DNA of 64,000 nt. It comes from Temnothorax longispinosus. Its lineage: Eukaryota > Arthropoda > Insecta > Hymenoptera > Formicidae. Of the stretch, positions 22,401 through 31,600 are shown one piece after another (the stretch's first letter is position 1; every line of letters begins with the position of its first letter). Under the pieces are notes generated by a model. It made no database searches and had not been told where the DNA came from. It saw nothing but the letters and a program-made list of their open reading frames with translations. Location: the NCBI RefSeq assembly GCF_030848805.1, contig NC_092367.1:7037019-7101018 (forward strand). Direction: 5' to 3'. A program made the position numbers and the translations under genes.

Positions 22401-25125
22401 CTTTATCAACGGCCTCCTTCCGGACTCGAGATAGAGCGTGGAAGCAGCGCGGAAAAACGAGCGTCTCAACGATGATCCGTATATCGTCGCTGATGCGTGG
22501 CGATTAATCTCGAGGTCTGGAGAGACGCAGCCCACTCCGCGAGATTAATGGAGCGCGGATGCGCTTCCTCCTTGTAACAGCTAACAGCCACTCGCGAACT
22601 TCGGCAACAATCGGATATCGAATCTTTCGCCGCGAGTACTCCGAAGGAAAGTCGCGGATAACTTTTACGGTATATCGAAAATATACGCGGAGATGTCGCG
22701 GCGATAACAGATTTCGCTCTTTTTCCACGAGGAAGTTCGGCGAGTCGATATCTCGTCTCGGTGACCCTGAAATTTCTGGATCCCGGTAATTAATCTTTCT
22801 CCGGTGACGTATTGCGACAATCGCGATGTTCCATTACTGCCAATACTATTGCAACATTCATCGAGATAGATTCGAAGTTTAAATTCTAAATTTTTTTTGT
22901 ATTAATAACACTTGTAACATAAAATTAAAAGCGTTGATTTCGAAGTGAATTTTAACAAGTGGCTGCAAATTCAATATAAATACTTTGAATGTATAGATGG
23001 AAATGAAATTCAGTCAGGATTTCTCTAGGATGATATCTATGTTACACGCTGAGTCTGCATGAAAGGAGCAGCTGCAGCTCATCACGAAGACGGCAGATCA
23101 AATTTGGCAAGGCAGGAGTAATCGATAGTATCCGGAATGATGCCCGCAGAGGAATTGGCTTTGTGCCGAACGATAAATCTTTACGTCAAAATAATAAATG
23201 TCCGTTATCGTCTTATGCACTCGCGAGAGGAGTTAATGTAATTTACATCAACAGCTCGCAATAACACGAAAGTAATATGACAAGCATAATCCTCATTAAT
23301 CATCTCATTATAACGTCCAATTAACGGTGATCGCAAAAGTATTAGTGAAAGAAATCCGGAAAGAAACTATTACATCTTGAGATTACTATCTTAATATTAT
23401 AATTTTCATTACGTAGTAAAATGTACAACTTGTATAAAAGCAGCTACACTCAGGTTGTAAAATTTTGTTCCTATTTTAATGGAATATGTTTTAAGTTGTA
23501 TATTAAATTTATAATTATACCCAAAATTTTGTAACTTTTACAAAACTGTTAAGATTAATTTTTCTAAACTCAATAGTTTTGGAAATATTATTTCTTTGTA
23601 CTTAAAAATCGCGCGTTTTCTCAAAAAATTGCTTTTAAAGAAAATTACAGCGCACTGTTAGACATTAACAGATAATATCGTATGATAATTAGCTCTGGAT
23701 GATATATATATATCATCCTCTGTAACATCCATTACAGCATAATATACTACCTCAACGCATATCATATTGCTACACGTAATTCTACGTAAAACGTCAGTGT
23801 AAAGTATTTATCGTTTCGTTTACCAAGAGACTTTACGTTAAAAACGTATAAAATTTTCCAAAAATTTATGACATTAAACTATTCATCAAACGATGCGCAA
23901 AATAATGCACAACTACGATGATGTTCAGTGACGATCAATGAGTGGCAGTTTATGCGACATAGCGTCAATCGTTAAAGAAAGAATTATTGCGTTAATATAC
24001 GTGTCATCTGTGCCAAGCGGGTGCATTCGTGGGTAGTTGAAATCGCAAAGCTGCTCGACTTATATTATACGCAACGGTTGCGCACGCGAGTGACAAGTAG
24101 AATTTTTGCGCAACTGTAGATGCGTATCTTAAAATACGTGCTATTTCAGGATATTACGCACGTAGAAATTACTTCATATTAATTGGCAATCTGTCGTTGT
24201 AAATCTCGATACGAGAGAAAACCATTTTCAGACACAAAATATATTTATTTGCAAGGTAATTGTAATTGACTGTTTTTACTTAATAATTGTGATTGTTTGA
24301 TTTATATATATTTTTTATAATTCTGCAAGAAACGCAGAGATTCGAACCAAAGATTATAAATATATCTTGTTATTGCTATAGCGTAAAGAAATATATATTT
24401 TGTGCTAATAAAAATAACAGGTTTTTGCTACAAAATAGCGTTTAATTCATTTCATTCGTTTTAAAATAACAGCTGACATTTAATTTCAGCATCATTCCGA
24501 TTATCATCCTCTTTGATGTTCGTGCAATAATTTTTGCCTTTGTAATTTAATTAAAAAAAAAAACATTGAATTATTAAATTTATTATAAATTAATTTTATT
24601 TCCTTTCTCTTTGGAAGTTATGCAAAATCGTCGAAATTCAACGATCTGCCTCGTTTATTTATTAAAAACGCATTAAAAGGTCATATGCAGTGTGTTCAAA
24701 TGAAATACCACCTATTAAAAATTATTTTAAATTTTTCCAACAATCCAATATTTAAACGTTTTATTAAGATACAGTAATTTGTTAGTTCACATCTCTTTAT
24801 GAATCAAAAGATTTGTCAAAGATCTCTTTTGACAATGCTGACAGTTCGATATTAGAGATATACGATAATTGTCTTGATAACTGAAAGGCTGCGGCGGCAG
24901 AGATCCCGCTAATCGAAAATCTGTGATAATGAAACGGATACTCTTACCTTGCTTCTTAAAGAGCGGGCGATACTGCGCGAGGCCGATGTCGGTAAGCCAC
25001 TGGTCCGCCTCCGTGAGTTCCCCATTACTTCCGGTCCCTGCGGCGAGCATCAACAGCTTTCCCAGGGAGAGAACCATGGAAAGAGCCAAGAACACCCCGG
25101 ATAGCACCGTCGACCATCGTGCCAT
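1308..25125 (-). CDS. AREL1: AREL1-type HECT E3 ubiquitin ligase, 15 coding exons (gene span)
   Basis: The spliced frame is 2856 nt and encodes 951 residues. Every junction is GT-AG and all phases close. In order: hydrophobic segment (about 4-29), two SAM-like domains each with the W-L-x3-G-L-x2-Y pattern (about 37-95 and 97-165), a second hydrophobic segment (about 182-200) aligning with the N-terminus of vertebrate AREL1, a filamin-type Ig region (about 210-440), a conserved linker with KPKKVFCFISPKQ, and a HECT domain (about 605-951). Catalytic cysteine is Cys918 in HTCFNQLCLP, 33 residues before the C-terminus as in the human protein. AREL1 in mammals ubiquitylates IAP antagonists such as SMAC and HtrA2 and restrains apoptosis; the same role here is inferred. 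The protein is about 130 residues longer than human AREL1 because of the N-terminal SAM part. The start is the first ATG in frame with the hydrophobic segment. Intron 1 is 18.6 kb and contains an antisense gene. Confidence 0.94.
1492..1754 (-). CDS. AREL1: AREL1 coding exon 14 (HECT C-lobe)
   Basis: Acceptor CACAG, donor GTACGT. Encodes LLLCGTGEYSVADL through QLPPGGFQQL and NLPTAHT, the C-lobe signature just before the active-site cysteine. It ends with two bases (TG) of the Cys918 codon. Confidence 0.95.
1828..2016 (-). CDS. AREL1: AREL1 coding exon 13 (HECT)
   Basis: Encodes VAELIPGGSKVRVTNDTK to GIFDENELE. Acceptor TGTAG. The donor is GAG|GTCCAT, a weak match to consensus, but it is the only GT before an in-frame TAA, and the join to the next exon is in phase and gives a conserved sequence. 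Confidence 0.93.
2191..2316 (-). CDS. AREL1: AREL1 coding exon 12 (HECT)
   Basis: Encodes YFEQDDPDLYLSKVKYILEN and an acidic stretch ending DGQLLK. Phase 0 on both sides; acceptor CACTAG, donor AAG|GTATAT. Confidence 0.94.
2402..2691 (-). CDS. AREL1: AREL1 coding exon 11 (HECT N-lobe)
   Basis: Begins inside a split glycine codon and reads VDWGGVRREWFELICAALFD, the classic HECT N-lobe block, then ALVHPNP, YEFAGRIVGKCLYESALGG and FLAQIIGLRVHYK. Acceptor TGTTAG, donor AAG|GTAATA. Confidence 0.96.
2770..2845 (-). CDS. AREL1: AREL1 coding exon 10 (start of HECT)
   Basis: Encodes SMKATKGFSVSDWCRNFEIT and FQGEQ. Donor GTACGT leaves phase 1. The next intron is only 78 nt and has no stop in this frame, so the open frame runs through it; homology with HECT proteins supports removing it. 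Confidence 0.93.
2924..3190 (-). CDS. AREL1: AREL1 coding exon 9
   Basis: Encodes FHFENSTNQHEGYYPFSIDD, then GCQPPVELISLYRD, KNIGGSETFADKQDFF and a basic stretch ending RDKLLES. The KNIGGSETF block is characteristic of AREL1. Acceptor TTGTAG, donor TCG|GTAAAT, phase 0. Confidence 0.94.
3289..3500 (-). CDS. AREL1: AREL1 coding exon 8
   Basis: Encodes NSVARMVHNNVASKDPDICY and the diagnostic KPKKVFCFISPKQ, followed by KEYLLKFIPKRLVTFRLCPS. This linker joins the filamin-like region to the HECT half. Acceptor ACTAG, donor AAG|GTATAG. Confidence 0.94.
3596..3776 (-). CDS. AREL1: AREL1 coding exon 7 (filamin-like region)
   Basis: Encodes IGNLVDKGSVVDCSIQLDYD and ends HNGDFDIIVLE. GCYHATVSLAGLQLHNGDF has the beta-strand spacing of a filamin/ABP280 repeat. 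Acceptor CTTCAG, donor A|GTATGT, phase 1. Confidence 0.92.
3867..4036 (-). CDS. AREL1: AREL1 coding exon 6 (filamin-like region)
   Basis: Encodes PPDPNKTVFIRQSSTVVCTA, the block MTIEPRDEYDNLC and EGYNVDITQ. PRDEYDN matches the equivalent block of vertebrate AREL1. Acceptor CTCTAG, donor CAG|GTAAAT. Confidence 0.92.
4477..4714 (-). CDS. AREL1: AREL1 coding exon 5 (filamin-type repeat)
   Basis: Begins FYQRNGQPYPICDKDNLIVE and ends GSPFLKNFLPG. The H-A-G-x-Y and H-V-x-G-S-P-F motifs mark a filamin-type immunoglobulin repeat. Acceptor TTGTAG, donor CTG|GTACGT, phase 1. Confidence 0.93.
5002..5201 (-). CDS. AREL1: AREL1 coding exon 4 (second hydrophobic segment)
   Basis: Starts GGMLVVSVSVAGLVTLAAMT, a hydrophobic segment, then YVTGKYLLPSNCRVHFEW, which aligns with the extreme N-terminal region of vertebrate AREL1. 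Donor AAA|GTGAGT is strong and keeps phase 0. A later GT near 4913 is also open but would insert about 30 residues absent from homologues. Confidence 0.92.
5686..5891 (-). CDS. AREL1: AREL1 coding exon 3 (SAM 2)
   Basis: Encodes LMQFDVMSLEDVYWVEDNSA, LGKDLPRW and an acidic helix ending QHQDAWTWG. It completes the second SAM-like domain begun in exon 2. Acceptor TGCCAG, donor GGG|GTACGA. Confidence 0.88.
6220..6376 (-). CDS. AREL1: AREL1 coding exon 2 (SAM 1 end, SAM 2 start)
   Basis: Begins in a split glycine codon and reads ISTLASCGEVDALPELPAQ, then QWLMDHGLHNYYQ. It holds the end of SAM-like domain 1 and the first helix of SAM-like domain 2. Acceptor GTGACAG, donor AAA|GTAAGA. Its phase matches exon 1, 18.6 kb away. 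Confidence 0.86.
6868..6873 (+). promoter_or_regulatory. Candidate initiator of the LRR gene
   Basis: TCAGTT matches the arthropod initiator and lies 25 nt before the start codon. No clear TATA box stands upstream. Position and motif are the only support. Confidence 0.25.
6895..6997 (+). CDS. LRR gene exon 1 (signal peptide)
   Basis: Encodes MRFEMCRVSLFVLVCVSVFV and ends CTTSRNEN with phase 1. Donor ATG|GTGAGA. Confidence 0.82.
6895..8434 (+). CDS. Secreted leucine-rich-repeat protein, 3 exons (gene span), nested in AREL1 intron
   Basis: Spliced frame 939 nt, 312 residues. A signal peptide ends near residue 25 (hydrophobic FVLVCVSVFV, then ADNAIA-like small residues). A cysteine-bearing N-flank is followed by about five LRRs between residues 70 and 185, each with the L-x-L-x-x-N/C-x-I pattern, for example LSLPYNYI and LDLSYNLI. 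A C-terminal cap starts at NPLTFRC, and a cysteine-containing tail without repeats ends the protein. No transmembrane segment follows, so secretion is likely. LRR ectodomain proteins of this sort bind ligands or other surface proteins; the partner is unknown and I cannot name an orthologue. The gene lies wholly inside intron 1 of AREL1 on the opposite strand. Confidence 0.84.
7297..7781 (+). CDS. LRR gene exon 2 (repeats)
   Basis: Acceptor GCTTAG completes a glycine codon; the exon then reads FGERLKCSNVTLNTVQVFGG and carries all the LRRs to NPLTFRCRST. Donor ACG|GTGAGC, phase 0. Reading on past the donor leaves the LRR pattern and soon stops. Confidence 0.88.
8084..8434 (+). CDS. LRR gene exon 3 (C-terminal cap and tail)
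   Basis: Acceptor TTGTAG. Encodes LTLWLRDLGINYKIEQRGEE, the LRR C-terminal cap, then a tail with four more cysteines, ending ESKSAV and TAA. Confidence 0.84.
   Translation: MTLWLRDLGINYKIEQRGEENWLDDILWLCAADDVKIAESEVFMKECVVLNLFNQLRTGLTTAESFPLSIPQECTYARNELTQCIAADRRHGREVVTNGHVVRKLLRQLRESKSAV
8528..8533 (+). terminator. Poly(A) signal of the LRR gene
   Basis: AATAAA lies 94 nt after the LRR stop codon, giving a short 3' UTR. Canonical hexamer in the expected place; cleavage site not visible. Confidence 0.55.
13268..13289. repeat. 22-bp perfect palindrome
   Basis: ACACTGCGCG and its exact complement are separated by nothing more than a central TT/TC turn, giving a 10-bp stem. Could extrude as a hairpin or bind a dimeric protein; no function known. 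Confidence 0.6.
13485..13600 (+). repeat. Diverged repeat, copy A
   Basis: Aligns by eye with 14790-14903 at very roughly 65-70 percent. Shared blocks include TGTGTAATCA-like (here CGTGTAATCA), CATTTCGC and AATTCGACTT. It looks like an old duplication or two copies of a decayed mobile element. Confidence 0.5.
14790..14903 (+). repeat. Diverged repeat, copy B
   Basis: Partner of the copy near 13.5 kb, same orientation, about 1.3 kb apart. Both translate in one plus frame to a similar short string, F-P-x-H-F-A-E-x-F-x-E-N-S-T, but neither sits in a convincing gene. Confidence 0.5.
17390..18560. promoter_or_regulatory. CpG-rich patch in AREL1 intron 1
   Basis: GC- and CpG-rich relative to the flanks, with long overlapping open frames on both strands (up to 186 codons, minus 17879-18439) that have no recognisable domain. 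Such patches in Hymenoptera often mark unmethylated promoters or enhancers; that role is inferred. Confidence 0.35.
18080..18087 (+). promoter_or_regulatory. TATA box candidate in the intronic CpG patch
   Basis: TATATAAA is an exact TATA consensus and is followed about 20 nt later by GATTCAAC, a plausible start-site context. No coding exon can be attached to it. Confidence 0.25.
18651..18768. mobile_element. Mariner-like MITE (118 bp)
   Basis: Terminal inverted repeats of 46 bp (18651-18696 and 18723-18768) match at about 39 positions; most differences are transitions. Outer ends are ACCGACTRAACTTTTCCA. Both sides are flanked by TA, the target duplication of Tc1/mariner elements. The 26-bp centre has no coding capacity, so it is non-autonomous. 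Confidence 0.75.
18840..24780. other. Intronic stretch without recognised gene (AREL1 intron 1, part 2)
   Basis: AT-rich with a more CpG-rich part at about 22.1-22.8 kb. Open frames are short and without recognisable domains. Apart from the palindrome near 23.7 kb I see no structured element. Confidence 0.5.
23697..23718. repeat. 22-bp perfect palindrome with TA core
   Basis: GGATGA, a run of TA dinucleotides and TCATCC form an exact palindrome. Probably a TA microsatellite flanked by chance or an old hairpin. Confidence 0.55.
24948..25125 (-). CDS. AREL1: AREL1 coding exon 1 (start codon, hydrophobic segment, SAM 1 start)
   Basis: Encodes MARWSTVLSGVFLALSMVLS and the SAM opening ADQWLTDIGLAQYRPLFKKQ. 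Donor AAG|GTAAGAG is strong; phase 1 matches exon 2, so the first SAM domain is completed across the 18.6-kb intron. The hydrophobic run could be a signal anchor or membrane segment. Confidence 0.85.
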
Positions 25126-25141
25126 TGCCCGTGGAGTGCAT
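25025..25141 (-). other. Candidate upstream ORF overlapping AREL1 exon 1
   Basis: An ATG directly at the inferred 5' edge of the exon lies 16 nt before the AREL1 ATG in another frame and opens 38 codons ending in TAA within exon 1. If the acceptor is used as inferred, ribosomes meet this ATG first, which could lower AREL1 translation. Confidence 0.35.
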
Positions 25142-25453
25142 CTACAACGAGGAAAAAGGAACGTCGAGTACGGGCGATCGGTCGGTTACCGGATTGCGAT
25201 TTTTCGGCGGACACTCGGCGAAACGTTGCCCGCGACGATCTCACGAATCTCCGCGCGATTCCATCATCGACGACTGACAGTCGGCTGCTCCCGGTGCCGC
25301 GTGCTGATTTGCTGAACGTCGAAACTGACAGGTTAACGCGTAGGAATTGGAGGTTAGGTGCGCCGCGGTGTTTGTAAACAAGCGTGGGCGCCGCGCCGGC
25401 CGATCAGCTGATCGCGAGCCGATCAGTCTCGTCCCGGCGTAAAATCGGCTTAC
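25142..25453 (-). other. AREL1 5' UTR intron
   Basis: A pyrimidine tract ending CGTTGTAG stands directly before exon 1, and GTG|GTAAGC lies 312 nt upstream. Both sites are good matches, so a short leader intron is likely. Confidence 0.5.
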
Positions 25454-25650
25454 CACATTTTCGCGGGAGCCGTTCTCTTGCCGCACGCGGCCTCCGACAC
25501 CACCGTGATACTCGCGCGCAACTTTACGCTGGAACAATACGCATGCAGCGGTACGCCGTTGAGGGAACTGCAGAATTGCAGATATGGAGCGACAGGTGGA
25601 GAGACTGGAGAGCTGGAGAGGCGCGATAGGGAATTTCTCAAATCGGAGCG
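25454..25650 (-). promoter_or_regulatory. AREL1: AREL1 non-coding first exon and CpG-rich promoter region
   Basis: The GC- and CpG-rich stretch ends on the minus strand at a strong splice donor (GTAAGC). It should contain the transcription start and leader exon of AREL1. The far edge is a guess; no TATA box was seen. Confidence 0.4.
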
Positions 25651-25699
25651 CGCGTGAAAGGCAAAGTATCCGAATAAATCGTAAAATATTATTCCGATT

Positions 25700-28600
25700 T
25701 TCAATTATGTTTTCGTATTTACCTCTGTTTCCGTCATTTCTTCTATAATTTTATGCTTAAATGTGTTTGCAACTTTGCACGATAATATTTACCATCATAT
25801 ATCATGAATTTAATGTATGCACAATAAAAAATAATTAACAATTCTTGCGATGTATTTAAATAAATATTTAACAAAGATCACCGGAATAAGGTATTCTTAA
25901 AGATGAACAATTTTATGAAAATCGCGTGACTGTTAAAATCTAGATGATTAATTTACAATATAATATTAATTTTATAATTAATTATTATTCTGGTGTTTTT
26001 ATAGATATACATCTGTGGTTTCATGATATCTAGATACAAAATAAAATTATAAATAAATATGGTTTGTTCTACGACAGAGAAGAGAAAGAAATTTGCCAAC
26101 CGTGGATAAACCAGACGTTGAAGTTCAAATCGTCAATATAGATTTCTCACACGGGCGACATCGCGAGACATTGTGCTCAATTTTTAACCACTCAGTCTCA
26201 ACTTGATCGATAAAATAACAAAATTGGAAGATATTTCGACTGTATTACGGGGAGAGAAAGAATTAATATATAATAATAATACATTATAATTCTATTGTAT
26301 CCATGCGTTGTAACTGATTAAATTTTGGAGTTTAATGCTTAATTAACAAAAGAAAAAATTCAGCTGTGGCGTAATTTTACTGACGACGAGAGGATATAAT
26401 AAGCTCACTTTAAACGATCTACATAATTCATTCAGATTTCAAAATAAAATTCTTACAATAGATATAATATAGAATTTTCCTAAATCGATCATAAACCACC
26501 TTCCCCATAATTTCAGCAAGACAAGAATCGTTTAAGAATGGAATTATTTCCGAGGTCGATAACAGATTTTAACCGGTTTAATGAAACAGATAATTATAAT
26601 TAAAATAAAAATCCGCGCTCGCAATAAGGGAGACGAAGGTCCCCCTTTTACGCGGTTGTTAAAGATTCTCTCGCCGGAACGAGTTTTGATGCTCCCGATT
26701 CGATACACGGAACGATGTTGTAAATTGGTTGCTGGGGCGTAATGGGTGAATCTCGTTTTTCACTCGTGTCCGATAAAGGAGGCAGAATTAACGGTTACGA
26801 AAAGGGCGCACGTACGAAGCGCGGTGCTCTCTTCCCGGCATCGTCGCATTCGCCGAATGCACCGTCGAATGTCGAATGCGACCGAGTTCTCGGCAGACTA
26901 GGCGTAAAAGTCGGTAGTCGGTACCCCGGACCCCGGCTGAGACTGGTGGATCGCAGCGAATGCCATGCACGATCGTCCTCGTGTCTCGTGTTCGCCGACG
27001 CGGCGCACGTGTATTCTAGGCTGGTGACTGCGCGTATATTCGACCGTGTCGTCGCTAATTTGACCGCATGTGCCGTTTTCACGCAGCTTCTATGTTAACC
27101 AAGTTTTATACAACCTCGAACATCTGTGTCTAACATTCCCACGCTATATGACGTCAAGACGAACATTCCACTCCTCTCCTGTAGAATTACCCAGGAAATT
27201 TCTCGGTTTTGAGAAAACTTTTCGAACGTGTGTGTGATAATACCCATATCGATCAATTCGTGACGATAATTGAAAACATTGTCCTATTTAGCTATAAAGC
27301 ACACACTGTGTGTCTCTTATAATTCCAAAATATAAATATATAAATATAATAATTAGATACATACATTTTAATGATATATATATTCGACATATCGATATAC
27401 AACTATTCAATATGTTCGCTATAATTGCTATATATCGTCGAATCGGAATACGGTCTACATCGTTCGATAGCGTGGAACCAAATGAGAGAAGATCGCAATA
27501 TGGGGGAAATAATGTATTAAGTAGATCAGGCACGGTGAGAGCGGCTTCGAAGTATCGGTTCGCCGCAGGCGAATCGGCAAAACATGCAAATTATATACGC
27601 AGCCGCGCGGGTACAGTGCGATATTCTAGCGGCATTATCACACGTTTCATCGATCTGTGCCTCCTCGTAAAAACTTTGGCCGCGTGAAATGCATCTGCCA
27701 CTATTTTCCCTCGCTTTAAAAAGGCGAAGCGCTCAAAAGCGAAAAGCGCACCGAGCGCACCAGTCTCTGTTATATACCTGTGCTTTTATCTCTTATAGGA
27801 TCTTATTTCAGACGCGGCGTGGACGTGAGCTGTAAGCAGATTTGAGACGGCGAAATGTCTTAAGCGAATTGGGCGTAATTTAATCCGCGTCCAAGTGTCA
27901 TCGCTGAGCATCCGCTGGTGCAGCGACTGCGAGTGGGTGGTCAAGAGGATGCGACAATAATGCACGACGCGACGTACGCGACGCGATGCGAGCGAGTAAG
28001 CGCACGCGAGAATTTCGGATAATTACGCGAAATTTCGCACAAACTCTCGACGAGAGTGACAAGCAGGCGTGCTAATTCTCTCGCGTATCGCCCGTTAAAC
28101 CGCGCGGCTCCGTCGACTTGGCACTGACGTGCGAAATACATTTTGGCAGCGACCCTTCCGACGCGCTATCTCCGCGGATCTGATTGTGGCGCGAATTAAA
28201 GTAGATTGGTATAATAAGTGGAATGAACGGAGCGACGTACGAAGCGCGCGATACACAACCGAAAAGAAGCGCAAATTGCGCCTCGCTGCGCCGACGAGGC
28301 ATAATATGTATCGCGTGTTAAGATTGAACGTGATTATCACGGTAACCGCGGCAGTTGCGCCGTTACGCAAATGCTGCGAGCGAGAAAATGCGCCGCTGTA
28401 CCGCGAAGCAAGAACGTAACGCGACGTGGCGTGTCGGCAAGACATCTCTATATCGATATGTCCGTTCGGCCTTGCGATTCAGCCATTGGCTGGGTAAGCC
28501 AATGGTTCGATGATCAGAGTTGGAATCGACATCCACAATGGATAATTCAATCTATTCAACGTTGCTCGATCGAGAAATTGCTGCCACGTTAACGCCGGTG

Positions 28601-31600
28601 CGCGTTAATCCGGCACGGCGATCGTGCGGTCGATCGGTTCAGTTCAGAAACCCTTTGACTGGGGCTCGTCCTCGACACTGACAATGAGCTTCGAAATTAC
28701 GCGTCTTGCGGCTTTACCGAGCAGACACGAACCGTGCGGTCGCGGTTTTAGTTGGCGTGCACCAGCGCGATTAGAGCCGTCCATCTTGGCTGCGATTCAG
28801 GTGTCTGATTACGGATGTGCGTTGCACAAGTGTGACATTGATGCACACGCGTGCCTAGGCATCCTCATAATTATCGCGGGGAATTATCGTTCGGTCCAAA
28901 GGAGGGAATTTCGTGCTCGCGCGAGGCGTATTCCTCCGAGCGAGACGGTAATTATGTCAATGAGGCAAAAACGGGAAGGGGACGCGATCGAATCGTGTAA
29001 CTGTGCGTACGCGCATACTCTTTTTCGCAAAAAAAAGCCGTCAGGCCCGTTTACGTCACCGCTAATCGGTTTTTGTTGAAACGTCGATCGAATTAACCTA
29101 CGCTCAACGAACACATCTGATGAAATATGAAATTGAAAAAAAGTTGAATCCACCTTACACTTGAATCGTCGATTTTTCATTAAAGTTATGCATTTATTCG
29201 GGCGACAATCTAGTCCCGCGAAGAAAGTTGTTCGCGACGTATTTCGTCGTTCTATCCGGAGCGTAAAGTTACGAGCACGGGACCGGAACCGTCTTTGACA
29301 TCGGCGAAATGTTTATTTAATACATGGAGATTCGCGAATCCACGAAGGAGGATGAGAGAGGAGGCTGCCATGCGTGCACGGCTCTTTTTTTCTGTCATCC
29401 CGTATTATTTATCTGTCGCATCCGGCCAAGAGATATTATTCCCTGCCCAACGCCCAGGCGTTTTATTTTCTCCCGGTACTCGCGAGATGTACGTTCTTTC
29501 GAGAGACAGACAGAACGAGCGAGCGTGTGCGCGCGCGCGACAGAACCGGACGCGGTGCGCACGTGGAATTTAAAAGACGCGACATTTTTATGGGACTTTC
29601 ATTTGTGCCAGGCGACGAGAAATTTTCTCCTCATATCATTTCGAATGACCGATATTTTTTTGCACTATGTTGTTATGCTGATTTTTTTTACTTCCTTTCT
29701 AGAAACAGAACTGGAGGAGAGATCAGGAAGCAGTTAAACTATCGGTTAAGGTTAACCAATATCGGTGAAACCGGCTTATAGAGTAATAAATCGTGCTAAT
29801 CAGTCTGCCAAGCTCTAATCCTTCGTGATTCTTTTTAATCTACCTCAAAATGCAAACCTGCTTATCGGCTCTGTCACTCTTGCTTGACAGGAAAATAAAT
29901 TCGCTATTCGACTCTTCTAAATAACAAGAAAACTGGATCATTCGTAAACAAATCGCTAAAGCAATTATTCGTGCATTATTCTTGCGGGCATTCTTGAATT
30001 TCGTTCAGCTATTTATAAATCGATATCAATTAACGACGGTCTGGTTTAACGGTATCTCATACTCTGGACCGGGATAACACAACGACATTTTATGGTATAT
30101 ATCAACCTCGACTCGAGCTCGCGCGCGTGGCTACGTAATGTACTTATATCAATCCGAAACGCCGTTTTATCGGCATGCGTATAATTAGAGCGGTTAATAG
30201 CCACGCCTCGGGCACTGGGCAGTCGGAAAACCGTAAACGCACGGATCGCGAAATGCTTTACGCACCATGTATTAACCATAAGTCCGTAGCCGCAAGATTT
30301 ACGATTAGAAACTCGTAGACGAATACGGATAACAGGCATTCGATTTCAACTTTTAGACGACGCATCGCGTCAACAAAACCGACGATGTAAAACAGTAATT
30401 TCCCCGCATAAAGTATTCGAAACCCGGCGTAAAGACGGCGTTTATTAGAGCGTTATACTCCGCGAAGTCGCGGAAACATTCACTTCTACCGTCTTAATTG
30501 AGATTTCAATCGCGTCGTATAATCTCGAAGTATACATATACATATACGATTAGATATTTTATAACTTGCATATTAAAACTCCATTAAATTAAGATAACTT
30601 GCAATAATTTCGTCTGATGAGCAAAATAACGTGTCTTACGACAAATCTACGACGTTTCATGGATGTGCATGTGTACATACCAACAAAGTGGATCACATCT
30701 TCTGGCAGAGGCCAACGGTCGTTCCGTTCACGTCATTAAATTAACTTTCTGGTCGAACATGCATATGTATATCGAGGGCGCGGAAATAGCTTTCGCTCGT
30801 CCAAGTTGCTCTGTCAGAAACCGGCAGAATGCATTATACGTTGAGAACTCGCATAATAACGTTGAGAAGCGTCCTGGCTGGTTATTCCTTTCTGCGAAGT
30901 GTGCACGTTATTTGCGCAGTTAATTCGGATGTGGCGAACTGTTTGACGTTTTCACTAACACTTTGAAGCTTCGAAGAACATTACCATTGAGTTTACAATT
31001 CATTCCGCTTACTTTATCTTCTCGTAAAAGATACAGAGTCTTTCACAGAGGCCAAATGGATAAACTCCATGAAATAAAAGATACAGAAAATTGATTATAA
31101 ACTAATCATGTGTTTTGACAGTAATTTTAAGAAATTTGAAATGTAGTTGATCAGTTTGGCTTCTGGGAAGCTCATTAAGAAATCGTATTACCTACAATGC
31201 AATAAAGTTATTTAAAATTTTATTGCATTTTATTTATTGATTATTTACCACTAAACACACTGTGCAAGTTGAAGAGGTCTGGCTCCTCACATTTCTCACG
31301 ACGGAGATGAGAACCACGGCGGAAGAGGGTCGATCGCAATTGATCGCAAAATTAGGTTGTGAACAAAAGCAACGGACGCTGAGACGAGAGGAAATACGTA
31401 GCTAGCTAGCCATGTAAGGCGGCTTCTCGGTATAAGAAAGGCAGCTAGGCGGCGACTGAGCCGTTTATTATAGAAGATAATGGAGTCCATTCAAATTCAA
31501 TCCGGTCAAAAGGTATCGCCAGTTCGCCGGCTGTGCTACCTCGTACCGTCATTCAGATGAGTCGCTTAGCTTAGACACTTATCAACTTTCTTCGACTCGT

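Larger units (their letters stand above)
6377..24947 (-). other. AREL1 intron 1 (18.6 kb) hosting an antisense gene
   Basis: Bounded by donor AAG|GTAAGAG at the exon 1 side and acceptor TGACAG at the exon 2 side. It carries the LRR gene on the opposite strand at its 3' end, a mariner-like MITE, a diverged repeat pair and a CpG-rich patch. The rest shows no coding sequence I can recognise. Confidence 0.8.

Noticed and set aside
28624..29079. 151-codon open frame on the plus strand
   Set aside because: No recognisable domain, no supporting exons, and overlapping open frames in GC-rich DNA explain its length.
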